Origin: Kangiella aquimarina DSM 16071
GTDB taxonomy: Bacteria > Pseudomonadota > Gammaproteobacteria > Enterobacterales > Kangiellaceae
Length of the DNA: 64,000 bases
NCBI RefSeq assembly: GCF_000374105.1
Contig: NZ_KB893650.1
Location: 800,862 to 864,861, forward strand
Direction of reading: 5' to 3'
The position numbers and the translations under genes were made by a program. Of this stretch, positions 8,295 through 17,424 are shown in pieces; the stretch's first letter is position 1, and every line of letters begins with the position of its first letter. Below the pieces are notes generated by a model. It ran no database searches and was not told the DNA's origin. It saw only the letters and a program-made list of their open reading frames with translations.

Positions 8295-11141
8295 TTATTG
8301 AGCAGTTTGCTGATTAATATATTGCATAACACCTTCCGAGTGATGTTCAACTTTGGCAATACACAGCTCAATATTTTCTACCGTTTGATCGAAGGAGCGA
8401 GGTGCACCGGGTAGCTCCTGTACAATAGGTTCGAAGAAAGCCATAAAGTCTTTCTTCTTTTGTTCTGAGCAGAACATATTACCTACTACTGGTAAACGAT
8501 TCTGACCGAATGGCGGTATTCTTGATTTAACACCATCGATGTTTTGTTTAAACCAATCCCACATGGCGTCCTGCAGTTCTTGGCTTTCCATTTGTCCCAT
8601 CAGAATGTAGTAAATTTCATTGTCACGTAATGATTCCGACAAGATCAGTTCGCGCAATTCGGTCGCAAATTCCTCGTCTTCAACTGAGCCTAGACCAATT
8701 AACATACGTCCGCGGACGGTTCCATCATTGGATTCGTTAAGTTGTGTCAGCAGATGCTCAGCAAATGGAACCCCCAGCTCTTCAACCGCAACGGCCATGG
8801 CTGTATTAATTACATTGCTGTCGGCTTTATCAGGATGCAAGGCACTGTCGCTCTGGTAGCCTGTATAGTCAGTTGCCATTTTAGTCAGATAGTGACGAAG
8901 GTTTTTATCCTGTCCTTTTTGAGCCAGGAAGGCGACCAATGCGTTACGCATCTGCACCTGATCAACAGAGTCTTCTTTGCGGGTAACGAGACCAAGCTCT
9001 TCCAGTTTTAACTGGTATAAGTCGCGGTTTAAACTTGCAAGGATCTGTTTGTCCTCTTCTGAGCTTACAACCTTGTCATAAGCGAAACTTAGAAGGTCGG
9101 TTGGAGCCATCGCTACACGCGGTGACTCAGAGTCGATGATCTGAGGGGCAATTTCGATAAGATCGAGGAAGCTTAATTTCCCGGCGTTAATCGCAGCCGA
9201 GAAGCTATCGTTAACTGAGATCATGTCTTCGGTGGAAAGCTGGTCTTTGTTATCGAGTAGCTTCTGCCAATTTTCGCCAGACATTGAGAAACGATAATAA
9301 CCTGCGCCTTCTGAGTTTGGCATAACATACTCTGGACAGCCTGCTTCAGGAATTTCAAAACTGTATTCAGCGCTATCTATAACGCTGCAATATTGGTGCT
9401 GATTTCCATCAATAGCATATTCAATACAGGCTGGTACTTCCCAGCTTTGTTGACTGGAGCCTTTTGACCCTATCGGTAGATAACGTGATTGAGTTAGGTT
9501 TACCATCGCCTGCTCATTGTTACAGCTTAATTCCACTTCTAAATAAGGGATGCCGGGCTGTTCAAGAAAACTGTTAAAGGCCGAGCGAATGGTTTCAAGC
9601 GGAACCTTAGTAGACTTTTCACCAATGGCAGTAATAAAGTCATTGGCCGTCGCTACACCAAACTCATGTTTTTTCATGTAATGCTGGATGCCGGCACGGA
9701 ATTCTTCTGGCGTCATGAAAGACTCAATCATGCTCAGAACGCCGCCGCCTTTTGAATAGGTAATACTATCAAATGCAGACTGGATATCGTGGTTGCTGGC
9801 AATGGGTTGGCGGATCTGACGAGCGTGAATCAGGCTATCCTGACGCATGGCACCTAAAGAACGTTCCAATAGGGTTTGGCGGAATTTTTGCTCCGGGTAG
9901 ACATTGTTATTGGAGACGTGAGCCATCCAGGTAGCAAAAGCTTCATTGAGCCAGATGTCATCCCACCATTCAGGCGTGACCAGGTTGCCGAACCATTGGT
10001 GAGCCAGCTCATGCGCATGCACATTAATGTAGGCGCGCTTCTGATCAAGAGAAATGGTGTCATCAAATAGCAGCAGTTGCTCACGATAGGTGATCAGGCC
10101 AACATTTTCCATCGCACCAAAATTAAAGTCCGGTACTGCAACGATATCGAGTTTGGCGTATGGATAAGGAATCTGGAAATACTCCTCAAGGCCATTCAAA
10201 ATGTCTTTGGTGTTCTCAAGAGCATAAGTGAGTTTTTTACCCTTGCCTTTGGTTGCGATACCGCGAAGAGGTATTTCGCGCTCTCTTACTTTCGTTGGCG
10301 GAATGGCTTTCCACTCGACAACATCAAAGTCGCCCACTGCAAATGCCACAAGATAGGTCGGCATCGGTTTAGAGCGTGCATAGACAATTCTCTTCCAGCC
10401 ATTGCCCAGATCCGTTTCGGAAACTGCAGGAGTGCTGGTAAAGGCTTTATGCTCACTTCGAACCGTTATCGTATAGTTGAATGGTACTTTAAAAGCAGGC
10501 TCGTCAAAGCCAGGAAAAGCAAGACGTGCTGATGTGGCCTCGAATTGTGTGAAAGCATAATTTAATCCACCGTCATTGACACGGTATAAGCCTTCCAACG
10601 ATTCATTAAATGGAGCCTGGTACTGAATGGTTAAGTCAAACTTACCGGCGGGTAATGGATTATTAAAAGTAAGCTTGGCAACACCCGTTGGGTCGACTTC
10701 CTCATAGCTACCATTAATGATTTTGCCATCAGCTAATTTAGCACTAACGGATTGTGCGGTAATATCTCTTCCATGTAACCACAGATGCTGAGATGGAGTG
10801 TCCAACTCTACATTAATGGATACTTTGCCGCTGAAATTTGGCTGATCCGGATCAATGGTGAGCTCAAGCCAGTACATGGTTGGACGGGCCAGGCCAGGTA
10901 AGCGACCAGTTGGAATTTCTGCCGGGTAGTCACTTTCGAATGCTGCAGCATCGAGTTCAGCAGATTCTTCAGAAAGAGTATCTGATTCAGTGTCTGAATT
11001 GGCAATTGGCTTAACCAGTGTTTCATGCTCGGAAACCTGGGTTTTTTGACTATCATCCTGCTGTTGCTGGTCATCTGGCTGGCAAGCTGTTACCAGTATT
11101 GTGGCCAGAAAGCAGATGGTGGCCAAATATGCTTTACTCAT
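8295..11141 (-). CDS. M1-family zinc aminopeptidase, lipoprotein
   Basis: A 948-residue zinc metallopeptidase that should trim N-terminal residues from peptides in the cell envelope. Seen: a lipoprotein signal peptide with lipobox LVTAC in the first 20 residues, followed by a Gln/Asp/Ser-rich linker; the exopeptidase motif GAMEN at residues 342-346; the zinc site HELAHQW at 377-383 (His377, His381, catalytic Glu378) with the third ligand Glu400 in WLNEAF, giving the M1 spacing HExxH-x18-E; and a long C-terminal helical region of the ERAP1/APN type. An AAGGGGAT ribosome site precedes the ATG. It is longer than soluble PepN because of the lipoprotein leader and linker. It stands alone, divergent from the RND genes. 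Confidence 0.95.
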   Translation of the reverse strand: MSKAYLATICFLATILVTACQPDDQQQQDDSQKTQVSEHETLVKPIANSDTESDTLSEESAELDAAAFESDYPAEIPTGRLPGLARPTMYWLELTIDPDQPNFSGKVSINVELDTPSQHLWLHGRDITAQSVSAKLADGKIINGSYEEVDPTGVAKLTFNNPLPAGKFDLTIQYQAPFNESLEGLYRVNDGGLNYAFTQFEATSARLAFPGFDEPAFKVPFNYTITVRSEHKAFTSTPAVSETDLGNGWKRIVYARSKPMPTYLVAFAVGDFDVVEWKAIPPTKVREREIPLRGIATKGKGKKLTYALENTKDILNGLEEYFQIPYPYAKLDIVAVPDFNFGAMENVGLITYREQLLLFDDTISLDQKRAYINVHAHELAHQWFGNLVTPEWWDDIWLNEAFATWMAHVSNNNVYPEQKFRQTLLERSLGAMRQDSLIHARQIRQPIASNHDIQSAFDSITYSKGGGVLSMIESFMTPEEFRAGIQHYMKKHEFGVATANDFITAIGEKSTKVPLETIRSAFNSFLEQPGIPYLEVELSCNNEQAMVNLTQSRYLPIGSKGSSQQSWEVPACIEYAIDGNQHQYCSVIDSAEYSFEIPEAGCPEYVMPNSEGAGYYRFSMSGENWQKLLDNKDQLSTEDMISVNDSFSAAINAGKLSFLDLIEIAPQIIDSESPRVAMAPTDLLSFAYDKVVSSEEDKQILASLNRDLYQLKLEELGLVTRKEDSVDQVQMRNALVAFLAQKGQDKNLRHYLTKMATDYTGYQSDSALHPDKADSNVINTAMAVAVEELGVPFAEHLLTQLNESNDGTVRGRMLIGLGSVEDEEFATELRELILSESLRDNEIYYILMGQMESQELQDAMWDWFKQNIDGVKSRIPPFGQNRLPVVGNMFCSEQKKKDFMAFFEPIVQELPGAPRSFDQTVENIELCIAKVEHHSEGVMQYINQQTAQ

Positions 11142-11457
11142 GGTTATCCCCTTAAGTGTTATTTACCTCTTAATTTAGGCCAGCCTCTATTTTTTTGTAT
11201 TAGTTATTGTGTTGAGACCATAGCCTGACTCTCCTGCATGCATAATACTCTATAGATAGTAAATTTGGAGAGCTTTCTTAATATCCTGTTACAATTATTG
11301 TTTCAAGGCTCGCATCAAGTCCTCATCTATGCAGTAAAATTAGCGCCTTGAGTTTGATAAAGCCCTTTGCCAGCCTAAGTGTTTCACATTTTATTCATAA
11401 GTGAGTCCTATAGTAGGCTGAGCTAATATCGCAATATTCTTTGGAATTTGAAGCCTT
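11142..11457. other. Divergent intergenic region, aminopeptidase / RND efflux operon
   Basis: 316 bases that must carry the promoters of both divergent units. I see no convincing -35/-10 pair at good spacing, no strong hairpin and no open frame worth calling. A run of seven T at 11191-11197 is the only low-complexity feature. Confidence 0.5.
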
Positions 11458-12696
11458 ATGTCCGAGCAGAAACCTTCTAACCGTAAAGCCAGCAACAAAA
11501 AAGTATGGCTGAAATCTATCTTGCCGCTATTAATCATAGTGATAGCTATAGTTGTTACCTACCGTATGGTGAACACTAAGCCTGTGGCATTTAACCGTCC
11601 TGACATAGAGCAGGTTGAAGTGGTTGATGTGGAAGCGCTGAAGCTGGTAGACCATCAGATTTTCGTGGATTCGTATGGCACCATCGAACCGACCACGTCA
11701 GGCAATTTGGTTGCGCAGGTCTCAGGTATCGTTACCTGGGTGGCGCCAAACTTTGAGAGCGGTCGAGCCTTTGATAAAGGTGATGCTCTTGTTCGTGTTG
11801 ACAGTCGTGACTATGAGATTGAAGTGACCATTGCGCAGGCTGAAGTCGCCACTGCGCAACTGGCATTGAATGAGGAAATTGCTCGCTCGGAGCAGGCTTT
11901 TAGAGATTGGAAAAAGATTAATCCAAATCGTGAAGCGACTGACCTGGTGTTGAGAAAACCGCAACTGGCTTCTGCTCAGGCAAAACTCGCTGCCGCGGAG
12001 GCTCGACTACAGAAAGCCCAATTAAACTTAAGTCGTACCCAGATCAATGCCCCTTATGATGGCTACATCGTTGAAAAGTTGACTGATCTTGGTCAGTTAA
12101 TCAGTTCCAATACCCCTGTTGCCAGTATTTTTGCCAGTGACTCATTAGAAGTACGCTTACCAGTACCAAGTAACCGTGTTCGATTCTTACAGCTTGATAA
12201 CAGTCAGGACAAGCCTAAGGTTCGTTTAGTCGCAGACTTTGCCGGTGAACAAAAAGTATGGCTTGCTGAACTGGATCGAACTGATAGCGTGATTGATAAC
12301 GCTACCCGTCAGTGGTTCGTGACTGCTAAATTACCAGGTTCAATTCTTAAAGAAGAAGCCTATTTGAAAGCGGGCCAGTTTGTAAGCGCACAAATCGAGG
12401 GTCGCTTGCTGGAAAATATATTTGTTATTCCTTCCAAGTTAATTTCACAAAATAACGAAGTCTTTATTTTTAGCGAAGGACATTTGCATAGGCAGAAGGT
12501 GTCCGTGATCTGGAAAGGTAACGACCAAAGTGTGATTGAGCCAGAAAAGTCAGGAGAACTTGTTCGTGAGGGCAGCCTGCTGGTGAGCAATGTTTTGAGC
12601 TTCGTGGCGGATGGAGCAAAAGCCAGAGTTCGAGGAGAGGCCGTAAAGAAAGAGCCTGAAGCCGATTTAAATAAAGTTCAGGAGGCTAAACTATGA
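11458..12696 (+). CDS. RND efflux periplasmic adaptor (HlyD/AcrA family)
   Basis: Membrane-fusion protein that bridges an inner-membrane RND pump and an outer-membrane channel. Seen in 412 residues: an N-terminal membrane anchor (SILPLLIIVIAIVVTYRMV, about 20-38), a lipoyl-like half motif GTIEPTTSGNLVAQVSGIV (near 75-93), a helical hairpin rich in Ala/Gln/Glu with an LxxAxAxLxxAxLNLSRTQ pattern (about 165-195), the second lipoyl half INAPYDGYIVEKLTDLGQ and a C-terminal beta-barrel region. Its stop overlaps the start of the pump gene in an ATGA, so the two are translationally coupled. There is no outer-membrane TolC-type gene beside them. Confidence 0.92.
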   Translation: MSEQKPSNRKASNKKVWLKSILPLLIIVIAIVVTYRMVNTKPVAFNRPDIEQVEVVDVEALKLVDHQIFVDSYGTIEPTTSGNLVAQVSGIVTWVAPNFESGRAFDKGDALVRVDSRDYEIEVTIAQAEVATAQLALNEEIARSEQAFRDWKKINPNREATDLVLRKPQLASAQAKLAAAEARLQKAQLNLSRTQINAPYDGYIVEKLTDLGQLISSNTPVASIFASDSLEVRLPVPSNRVRFLQLDNSQDKPKVRLVADFAGEQKVWLAELDRTDSVIDNATRQWFVTAKLPGSILKEEAYLKAGQFVSAQIEGRLLENIFVIPSKLISQNNEVFIFSEGHLHRQKVSVIWKGNDQSVIEPEKSGELVREGSLLVSNVLSFVADGAKARVRGEAVKKEPEADLNKVQEAKL

Positions 12697-15600
12697 TCGC
12701 ATGGTTTGCTCGTAATCCTGTTGCGGCTAACCTGTTGATGGTGGTGATTTTAGTCGCTGGATTTTTCACTATTTCTAAGCGCGTTCCAATCGAAACCTTC
12801 CCAACTACCGAATTACAGTTCATTAATGTAGTCGTGCCATTTCGTGGTGCTACTCCGGAAGAAGTTGAGCAGACCATTTCGACCAGGGTTGAGGAGGCCA
12901 TTTATGATCTGGATGGAATCAAGCAATTAACTTCGACATCATCTGAGAATGTGTCCCGAGTAACCATTGAAGTTGAAGAAGATTATGATGTTAAAGAGTT
13001 ATTGGATGAAATCAAAAGCCGAGTAGGTGCTCTGAATACCCTGCCTCTTGAAGCAGAACGCCCAATTATTCAGCAGGTAGAGCGACGTCGTGAAACTATC
13101 AGCGTTGTGGTTAGCGGGAATCTTCCTGAAAAGGAGTTGCGCCAATATTCTGAGATTATTCAGGAAGAATTGTCTTCAATTCCCGGGCTGACCCAAATTG
13201 AAACTTCAGGTGCGCGTGCCTTTGAGATTGCTATTGAAGTAAACCAGAGTCTGTTGAATGAGTACGGCCTGACATTACAGGATATTGCCAATGCGATTAA
13301 CAGCCGCTCACTGGATTTATCAGCGGGGCAGGTCAAGTCTGAGCGCGGTGAAATATTACTGAGGCTTAAAGCCCAGTCTTATACTCAGGAACAATTTGAG
13401 CAGGTACCAATCCTGACCCGTGAGGACGGCACTATCTTGATGCTAAAAGATTTGGCAGTAATTAAAGATGGTTTCGAAGAAGAAAGTTTAAATACTCGTT
13501 TTGATGGCAAGCCATCAATTGAGTTGGAGATTTATCGTACTGGAGATCAAAGTGCGATAGAAGTTGCCCAGCGGGTAAAAGATTATGTTGCTGCCAAGAA
13601 GTCCGATCTTCCGGCAGGTGTAGATTTATCGATATGGCGTGATCGCTCTAAAAGTGTGAATGCTCGATTGAACACTCTAATCAGCAGTGCTGTGCAGGGT
13701 GGTTTGCTGGTCATCCTGTTGTTAGCACTTTTCTTACGACCCAGCATCGCGATGTGGGTTAGTTTTGGAATACCGATTGCTTTTGCCGGTGGTATGGCGC
13801 TGATGCCAGAGATGGGCGTGACCGTTAACCTGATCAGTTTGTTTGCCTTTATTCTGGTGCTGGGGATCGTGGTCGATGATGCGATTGTTACTGGTGAGAA
13901 TATTTACAACCATCTTAATCGAGGGGCCAGTCCACTTGATGCTGCGATCAATGGAACCAAGGAAGTCGCAGTGCCTGTGACCTTTGGTGTGATTACCACC
14001 ATGGCCGCGTTTGTACCCTTAAGCTTCATTGGAGGTGGTTGGGGAACCTTCTACTCCTCAATTCCGTTAATTGTTATTCCAGTTCTAATTTTTTCATTGG
14101 TCGAGTCCAAGCTGATATTACCAGCGCACATTGGCCATATGAAAAAGCTAAACGCCAAGAACGACAACAAGCTGGTGCAGTATCAACAGAAGTTTGCCAA
14201 AGGTTTTGAAGACTTTGTCATGAGGTTTTATAAGCCTGCACTTAAATTTGCGCTGGCTCATTGGCAACTGACACTGGCGATTTTCCTGGCATTTGCGTTA
14301 TTAATTTGGGCCGCAGTGAGTAGTGGTCTAACACGCTTTATTTTCTTCCCGCGGATTCAATCTGAAATTGCACGCGCCACATTAGTGATGCCGGAAGGAA
14401 CGCCATTTGAATTGACTGACAGTTATGTAGAGCGCATGACCGAAGCTGCACTGGAGCTGAAAGATAAGTATCGTGAAGAAGACGGCAGCAGCATTGTCGA
14501 GCATATTTTCTCGGTCAGTGGTTATGGTGGCGGTGGTGGAGCCGTCAGTTCAAGCAATGGTCTGGTCATGTTTGAGATTACCGCACCAGAAGAACGCGAA
14601 AGTGATATCACCAGTGCCGAACTGGTCAATGAATGGCGCAAGCTGATTGGTCCTTTACCGGGTGTGGAGAGTCTCACTTTCCGAGCTGAAATAGGTCGTA
14701 ACCGAGATCCGATTGATGTCCAGTTACGTGGCTCCAATATTCAACGACTAAGTGGCGCTGCCATGGAAGTGAAGGAAATGCTTGGCGATATCAGCGGTGT
14801 ATTTGATATTTCCGATAGTTTCTCCAAAGGCAAGCAGGAAATTCAGTTCAGTCTCAAACCTCAGGCAGAGACTCTAGGTTTGACCCTGAGCGACTTGGCA
14901 CGTCAGGTTCGAAGCTCCTATTTTGGCGTAGAAGTGCAACGTGTTCAGCGTGGTCGTGAAGACGTTCGTGTGATGTTACGTCTGGCTAAAGAAGAACGTA
15001 GTACCCTTGATGGACTCAATAGTCTGCTCATCCAGACACCATCGGGCGCTAAAGTACCGCTTGAGCAATTGGCGGAGCTGTCCTACGGCAACAGTCCATC
15101 GAGTATTACGCGTATTAATCGTCAACGGACTTTAAATATCACTGCAGATGTGCAAAAAGAAACTGCCGATATCGAAGCGATTAAGCGTCGAATTCATCAG
15201 GAAACTACGGAGATTCTTGAGCGTTATCCTGGGGTTTCGTATTCCTTGGAAGGTGAAGCGCGTGAACAGGAAGAATCGACCAGTCGCTTAACCACCAGTT
15301 TGATGTTTGTGCTTTTCGCGATTTATATTTTGCTAGCCATTCCATTTAAGTCTTATGTGCAGCCGTTCATTGTTATGTCAGTGATTCCATTCGGCGCCTG
15401 TATGGCAATTGTTGGGCACTGGATCATGGGTATGTCGCTGAGCGTGATGAGTCTGATGGGAATGCTGGCGTTAACCGGTGTGGTGGTGAATGACAGTCTG
15501 GTGCTGGTCGATTATATCAATCAGCAGCGACGAAAGCATGGTGAAAGTCTGCTTGATGCAGTACTGCATGCCGGTGTCCGACGTCTGCGTCCGGTGATGC

Positions 15601-15797
15601 TGACCTCATTGACCACCTTTGCTGGATTGATGCCGTTGATTTTCGAAAAATCGACTCAGGCTCAATTCTTGATCCCAATGGGTGTGTCGCTTGGCTTTGG
15701 TATTTTGTTCTCAACCTTGATTACGCTGGTGCTGGTGCCGTTGCTTTACTACAAATCAGCGCAGGTTAAGCAATACTTTAAGCGTAAAATGGCTTAA
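12693..15797 (+). CDS. RND efflux transporter, AcrB/AcrD/AcrF family
   Basis: A 1034-residue proton-driven inner-membrane pump. Seen: the N-terminal helix after MIAWFARNPVAANLLM, the large periplasmic loops, the proton-relay acidic pair Asp395-Asp396 in GIVVDDAIV of helix 4, and the duplicated half with GVVVNDSLVLVDYIN. The sequence belongs to the general COG0841 group, closer to cation/other RND pumps than to the AcrB drug-pump core, so the substrate is unknown. It starts inside the adaptor stop codon (ATGA) and ends before a stem-loop at 15815-15846. Three-part pumps of this kind usually borrow a TolC from elsewhere in the genome. Confidence 0.95.
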   Translation: MIAWFARNPVAANLLMVVILVAGFFTISKRVPIETFPTTELQFINVVVPFRGATPEEVEQTISTRVEEAIYDLDGIKQLTSTSSENVSRVTIEVEEDYDVKELLDEIKSRVGALNTLPLEAERPIIQQVERRRETISVVVSGNLPEKELRQYSEIIQEELSSIPGLTQIETSGARAFEIAIEVNQSLLNEYGLTLQDIANAINSRSLDLSAGQVKSERGEILLRLKAQSYTQEQFEQVPILTREDGTILMLKDLAVIKDGFEEESLNTRFDGKPSIELEIYRTGDQSAIEVAQRVKDYVAAKKSDLPAGVDLSIWRDRSKSVNARLNTLISSAVQGGLLVILLLALFLRPSIAMWVSFGIPIAFAGGMALMPEMGVTVNLISLFAFILVLGIVVDDAIVTGENIYNHLNRGASPLDAAINGTKEVAVPVTFGVITTMAAFVPLSFIGGGWGTFYSSIPLIVIPVLIFSLVESKLILPAHIGHMKKLNAKNDNKLVQYQQKFAKGFEDFVMRFYKPALKFALAHWQLTLAIFLAFALLIWAAVSSGLTRFIFFPRIQSEIARATLVMPEGTPFELTDSYVERMTEAALELKDKYREEDGSSIVEHIFSVSGYGGGGGAVSSSNGLVMFEITAPEERESDITSAELVNEWRKLIGPLPGVESLTFRAEIGRNRDPIDVQLRGSNIQRLSGAAMEVKEMLGDISGVFDISDSFSKGKQEIQFSLKPQAETLGLTLSDLARQVRSSYFGVEVQRVQRGREDVRVMLRLAKEERSTLDGLNSLLIQTPSGAKVPLEQLAELSYGNSPSSITRINRQRTLNITADVQKETADIEAIKRRIHQETTEILERYPGVSYSLEGEAREQEESTSRLTTSLMFVLFAIYILLAIPFKSYVQPFIVMSVIPFGACMAIVGHWIMGMSLSVMSLMGMLALTGVVVNDSLVLVDYINQQRRKHGESLLDAVLHAGVRRLRPVMLTSLTTFAGLMPLIFEKSTQAQFLIPMGVSLGFGILFSTLITLVLVPLLYYKSAQVKQYFKRKMA

Positions 15798-15814
15798 CTC
15801 CCTTCTGCTATAGG

Positions 15815-15846
15815 CTGGCTCTAAAGTGTGTATATTTTAGAGCCAG
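15815..15846 (+). terminator. Stem-loop after the RND operon, without U-tract
   Basis: CTGGCTCTAAA (15815-15825) pairs perfectly with TTTAGAGCCAG (15836-15846) around a 10-base loop. It lies 18 bases past the pump stop codon. No T-run follows, so it may be an mRNA 3' stabiliser or a weak terminator rather than a classic one. Confidence 0.6.
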
Positions 15847-15954
15847 AACTAACCTATTTATTCACCTCCAAAAAATAGCTTGCATCTATCTTGGAATTAT
15901 CCAAATCTATCAAAAAAATAAAGTTAATAGTTTTCACGCATCCTTCACAAAAAA

Positions 15955-15970
15955 GGTGACATAGTTCACA
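15955..15970. promoter_or_regulatory. Possible Crp-type operator upstream of the GTPase operon
   Basis: GGTGA-CATAGT-TCACA matches the Crp consensus TGTGA-N6-TCACA at 9 of 10 specified bases. It lies 88 bases before the first gene of the winged-helix/GTPase/Roadblock operon, and a Crp-family regulator gene follows that operon at 17921. The match is seen; any regulation is inferred. Confidence 0.4.
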
Positions 15971-16057
15971 AACTTTTCTGGACCACTCAAAAACGGACAA
16001 TTTGAAGCTGGCCTGGTCGTCGATTTGTAGAACTTTTTATCGCTATGTGAGGCGAAG

Positions 16058-16453
16058 ATGTCATCAGTCAAAGATTACATGTGGAACACTTTATGTATGC
16101 CAGATTTACACCCTGAACTAAAGGGTATGGCTTATAAGCTCGATTATTGGCCCGATTTTGGGCGAGTTACTTATAAACACAGCTTTATTGATCTGTGTGC
16201 TTTGTTATCAACTCAATACGTCAGTTATCAGCAATTAAAAAGTTTTAGTGGTTGCTCTGATGAAACTATCAGCCACTTACTTAACACGCTAAAAACATCA
16301 AATCTACTTAGCACAAAGCCAGTAACGAATGACAGAGTGCCTGGTACCAACCCATTCTCTTTAGCCGGATATAAAGAAAAATTGATGAGTTTTCTCCGTT
16401 CTGCCTATGGCAGAAATGAACAAAGCAGTGCGGAATTGGTTAGAGGGGCTTGA
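16058..16453 (+). CDS. Winged-helix-like protein, first gene of a GTPase/Roadblock operon
   Basis: 131 residues, no signal peptide or membrane helix. The middle (about 45-90) has the layout of a winged-helix DNA-binding fold: FIDLCALLSTQYVSYQQL, then SGCSDETISHLLNTLKTSNLL, that is a helix-turn-helix with a conserved-looking L/I core followed by a short hairpin region (LSTKPVTNDRVPG). I do not recognise a named family. The stop TGA at 16451-16453 is followed one base later by the ATG of the GTPase gene, so the two are tightly coupled. In actinobacterial conservons the GTPase CvnD and Roadblock CvnB are accompanied by CvnC (DUF742), a small protein often described as winged-helix-like; this gene may be an analogue. 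That link is inference. Confidence 0.75.
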   Translation: MSSVKDYMWNTLCMPDLHPELKGMAYKLDYWPDFGRVTYKHSFIDLCALLSTQYVSYQQLKSFSGCSDETISHLLNTLKTSNLLSTKPVTNDRVPGTNPFSLAGYKEKLMSFLRSAYGRNEQSSAELVRGA

Positions 16454-16454
16454 G

Positions 16455-16997
16455 ATGTATCGAAAGTTAGTTGTTATCGGTGATGTTGGCGCCGGAAAAA
16501 GTACTTTGATTCGTACATTAAGCGAAATAGAAACAGTTGATACCGATGTGACATCGAGTAAGAACATAGGTAAACCGCTAACCACCGTAGGTATTGATTA
16601 TGGACGTATCACCCTGGGAGAAGGCGATGCTATAGGTCTATACGGAGTCCCTGGTCAGAAACGTTATTCATTCATCTGGGATATGGTCAAGGAAGATATC
16701 TGGGCTTGTATTTTGCTAGTAAAAGCTGAGCATTTACGAGCACCGGACAAACTTATTGATTTGATTAATGTCTTCATCAATGACAAAGAATATTGCCCAC
16801 TGGCTATTGGTGTCACGCATACTGATATAAAGGCCATCAATCAGGTAGTGATACAGAAAGTGCTACAGGAGAAAGGTGTTAATGCTCCTGTGTTCTCAGT
16901 CGATGCGCGAAAAAAACAAAGCTCCTTATTATTACTGCATACCTTGTTAAGCATGCATAACGCAAATGATTTTTCGAAAAGAGAAAATATGGCATGA
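16455..16997 (+). CDS. MglA/CvnD-like small GTPase
   Basis: A 180-residue Ras-like GTPase of the prokaryotic MglA/conservon type. Seen: P-loop GDVGAGKST at residues 9-17, switch I candidate TTVGIDYG, a switch II of the form YGVPGQKRY in which the usual DxxG aspartate is replaced by Gly, a G4-like THTD, and a G5-like FSVDAR. The open frame extends back to 16407 but would overlap the upstream gene; ATG 16455 is chosen because it has AGAGGGG 6 bases before it and sits just after the upstream stop. Its stop overlaps the next start (ATGA). Partners are the two Roadblock proteins downstream, which in known pairs act as GTPase-activating or exchange partners. Confidence 0.9.
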   Translation: MYRKLVVIGDVGAGKSTLIRTLSEIETVDTDVTSSKNIGKPLTTVGIDYGRITLGEGDAIGLYGVPGQKRYSFIWDMVKEDIWACILLVKAEHLRAPDKLIDLINVFINDKEYCPLAIGVTHTDIKAINQVVIQKVLQEKGVNAPVFSVDARKKQSSLLLLHTLLSMHNANDFSKRENMA

Positions 16998-17368
16998 AGA
17001 AAGAAGAAATAAACAAATTGTTTGAGGGACTGCTAAATAAATATTTTGACTTGAAAATGGTATCGCTCTGCACCAGTGATGGATTTGGAATACTGCATCA
17101 ATCTCGCTTAGATGATGAAGTTGAATTAGATAGAGTGTCTGCGATTACAAGCTCCTTGGTGTCTCTAGGAAATGCCAGCTCTAAACAAATTATTGGTGGA
17201 AACTTACATTCAACAATAGTTGAAACTGATAACGGAAATCTGCTGATAAAAAAATTAAAGCTCGCCGAAAAAGAATTAGTTTTATCAATAGTAACCAGTA
17301 AGAAAATGTTACTGGGTGAAGCTAATTACCTTATTACTATGTGCGCGAAAAATATCGCGCTCATGTAA
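16994..17368 (+). CDS. Roadblock/LC7-domain protein 1
   Basis: 124 residues with the Roadblock/LC7 layout: a first helix (EEINKLFEGLLNKYFD), a strand-turn-strand MVSLCTSDGFGILHQS, a long helix with VSAITSSLVSLGNASSKQI, and strands NLHSTIVETDNGNLLIKKL and ELVLSIVTSK followed by a last helix. This is the fold of MglB and of conservon CvnB proteins, which bind and control small GTPases. It overlaps the GTPase gene by the ATGA junction, which strongly suggests the two proteins work as a pair. Sequence identity to characterised MglB is not obvious by eye; the domain call rests on the pattern and the context. Confidence 0.82.
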   Translation: MKKEEINKLFEGLLNKYFDLKMVSLCTSDGFGILHQSRLDDEVELDRVSAITSSLVSLGNASSKQIIGGNLHSTIVETDNGNLLIKKLKLAEKELVLSIVTSKKMLLGEANYLITMCAKNIALM

Positions 17369-17424
17369 CACGAAAACATTGCTCTTATTATTTTTTAACT
17401 CTCTAAATTTATGAGGAAATTTAA

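Noticed and set aside
10077-10532. 151-codon frame opposite the M1 aminopeptidase gene
   Set aside because: Lies fully inside a well-conserved catalytic region on the other strand; no start signals.
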